Positions 50,713-50,742 of a stretch of 50,742 bases of DNA are shown in pieces. The notes beneath the pieces were generated by a model that was given only the letters and a program-made list of their open reading frames with translations, did not search any database and was not told the DNA's origin. A program made the translations under genes and the position numbers. The DNA is from Clostridia bacterium (GTDB lineage Bacteria; Bacillota; Clostridia; Christensenellales; Aristaeellaceae): positions 1-50,742 of the forward strand of contig JAUMVG010000020.1 in NCBI GenBank assembly GCA_030530315.1, written 5' to 3'. Every line of letters begins with the position of its first letter. Positions within the stretch are counted from its first letter, which is position 1.

Positions 50713-50742
50713 AGGTAAAAGGACTGATGAAGGAGCCGGCAA

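Overview
The window is GC-rich chromosomal DNA from what looks like a monoderm anaerobe of the Clostridia (Bacillota). Pointers are a six-subunit Rnf complex, Shine-Dalgarno sites of the GGAGG type before most genes, GTG and TTG starts, SH3-type secreted proteins, a LytS-like histidine kinase and no outer-membrane genes. A Christensenellales-like lineage is plausible but cannot be proved from sequence alone. There are no rRNA, tRNA, CRISPR, transposase or phage structural genes.

Left arm (215-23833, all minus strand). Three accessory genes lie at the end: a membrane-anchored polysaccharide deacetylase, an unknown protein and a YdcF/SanA-type membrane protein. Before them in transcription order is a long operon-like run: secreted vWA membrane protein -> tubulin-like protein (1235 aa) -> unknown 832 aa protein -> zinc-ribbon GTPase -> 1633 aa helical protein -> second vWA-like membrane protein -> small four-helix membrane protein. 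It has a good promoter at 23905-23933 and a terminator at 4134-4176. This is the most interesting part of the window. It resembles the predicted tubulin/vWA/GTPase membrane-remodelling systems known only from comparative genomics, but in a monoderm form with two vWA membrane proteins and two large proteins I cannot place.

Centre (24219-32038, plus strand). A divergent operon encodes the regulator NrtR and a complete route from nicotinamide to NAD (PncA, PncB, NadD, NadE). It runs on into a radical SAM protein, an unknown acidic-tailed protein, a vWA protein and a divergent adenylosuccinate-synthetase homologue, and ends at a clear terminator (32138-32186).

Right centre (32317-41077, plus strand). 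An energy operon encodes RnfC, an RnfD-RnfG fusion, RnfE, RnfA and RnfB, followed closely by a pentahaem NrfA nitrite reductase and the ResB and CcsA/ResC cytochrome c maturation pair. No NrfH is present, so electron delivery from Rnf to NrfA is worth considering.

Right arm (41197-50625, minus strand). Four secreted-protein loci come first; one of them is broken by a frameshift and an amber codon. A histidine kinase / response regulator pair then sits upstream of an exported prephenate-dehydratase-ACT-HAD fusion.

A 159-bp imperfectly palindromic element occurs twice (14115-14273 and 40053-40211) with six differences, each time between two co-directional genes. Most intergenic gaps are short. 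The only gap above 300 bp is 23834-24218, which holds two divergent promoters and palindromic candidate operators.
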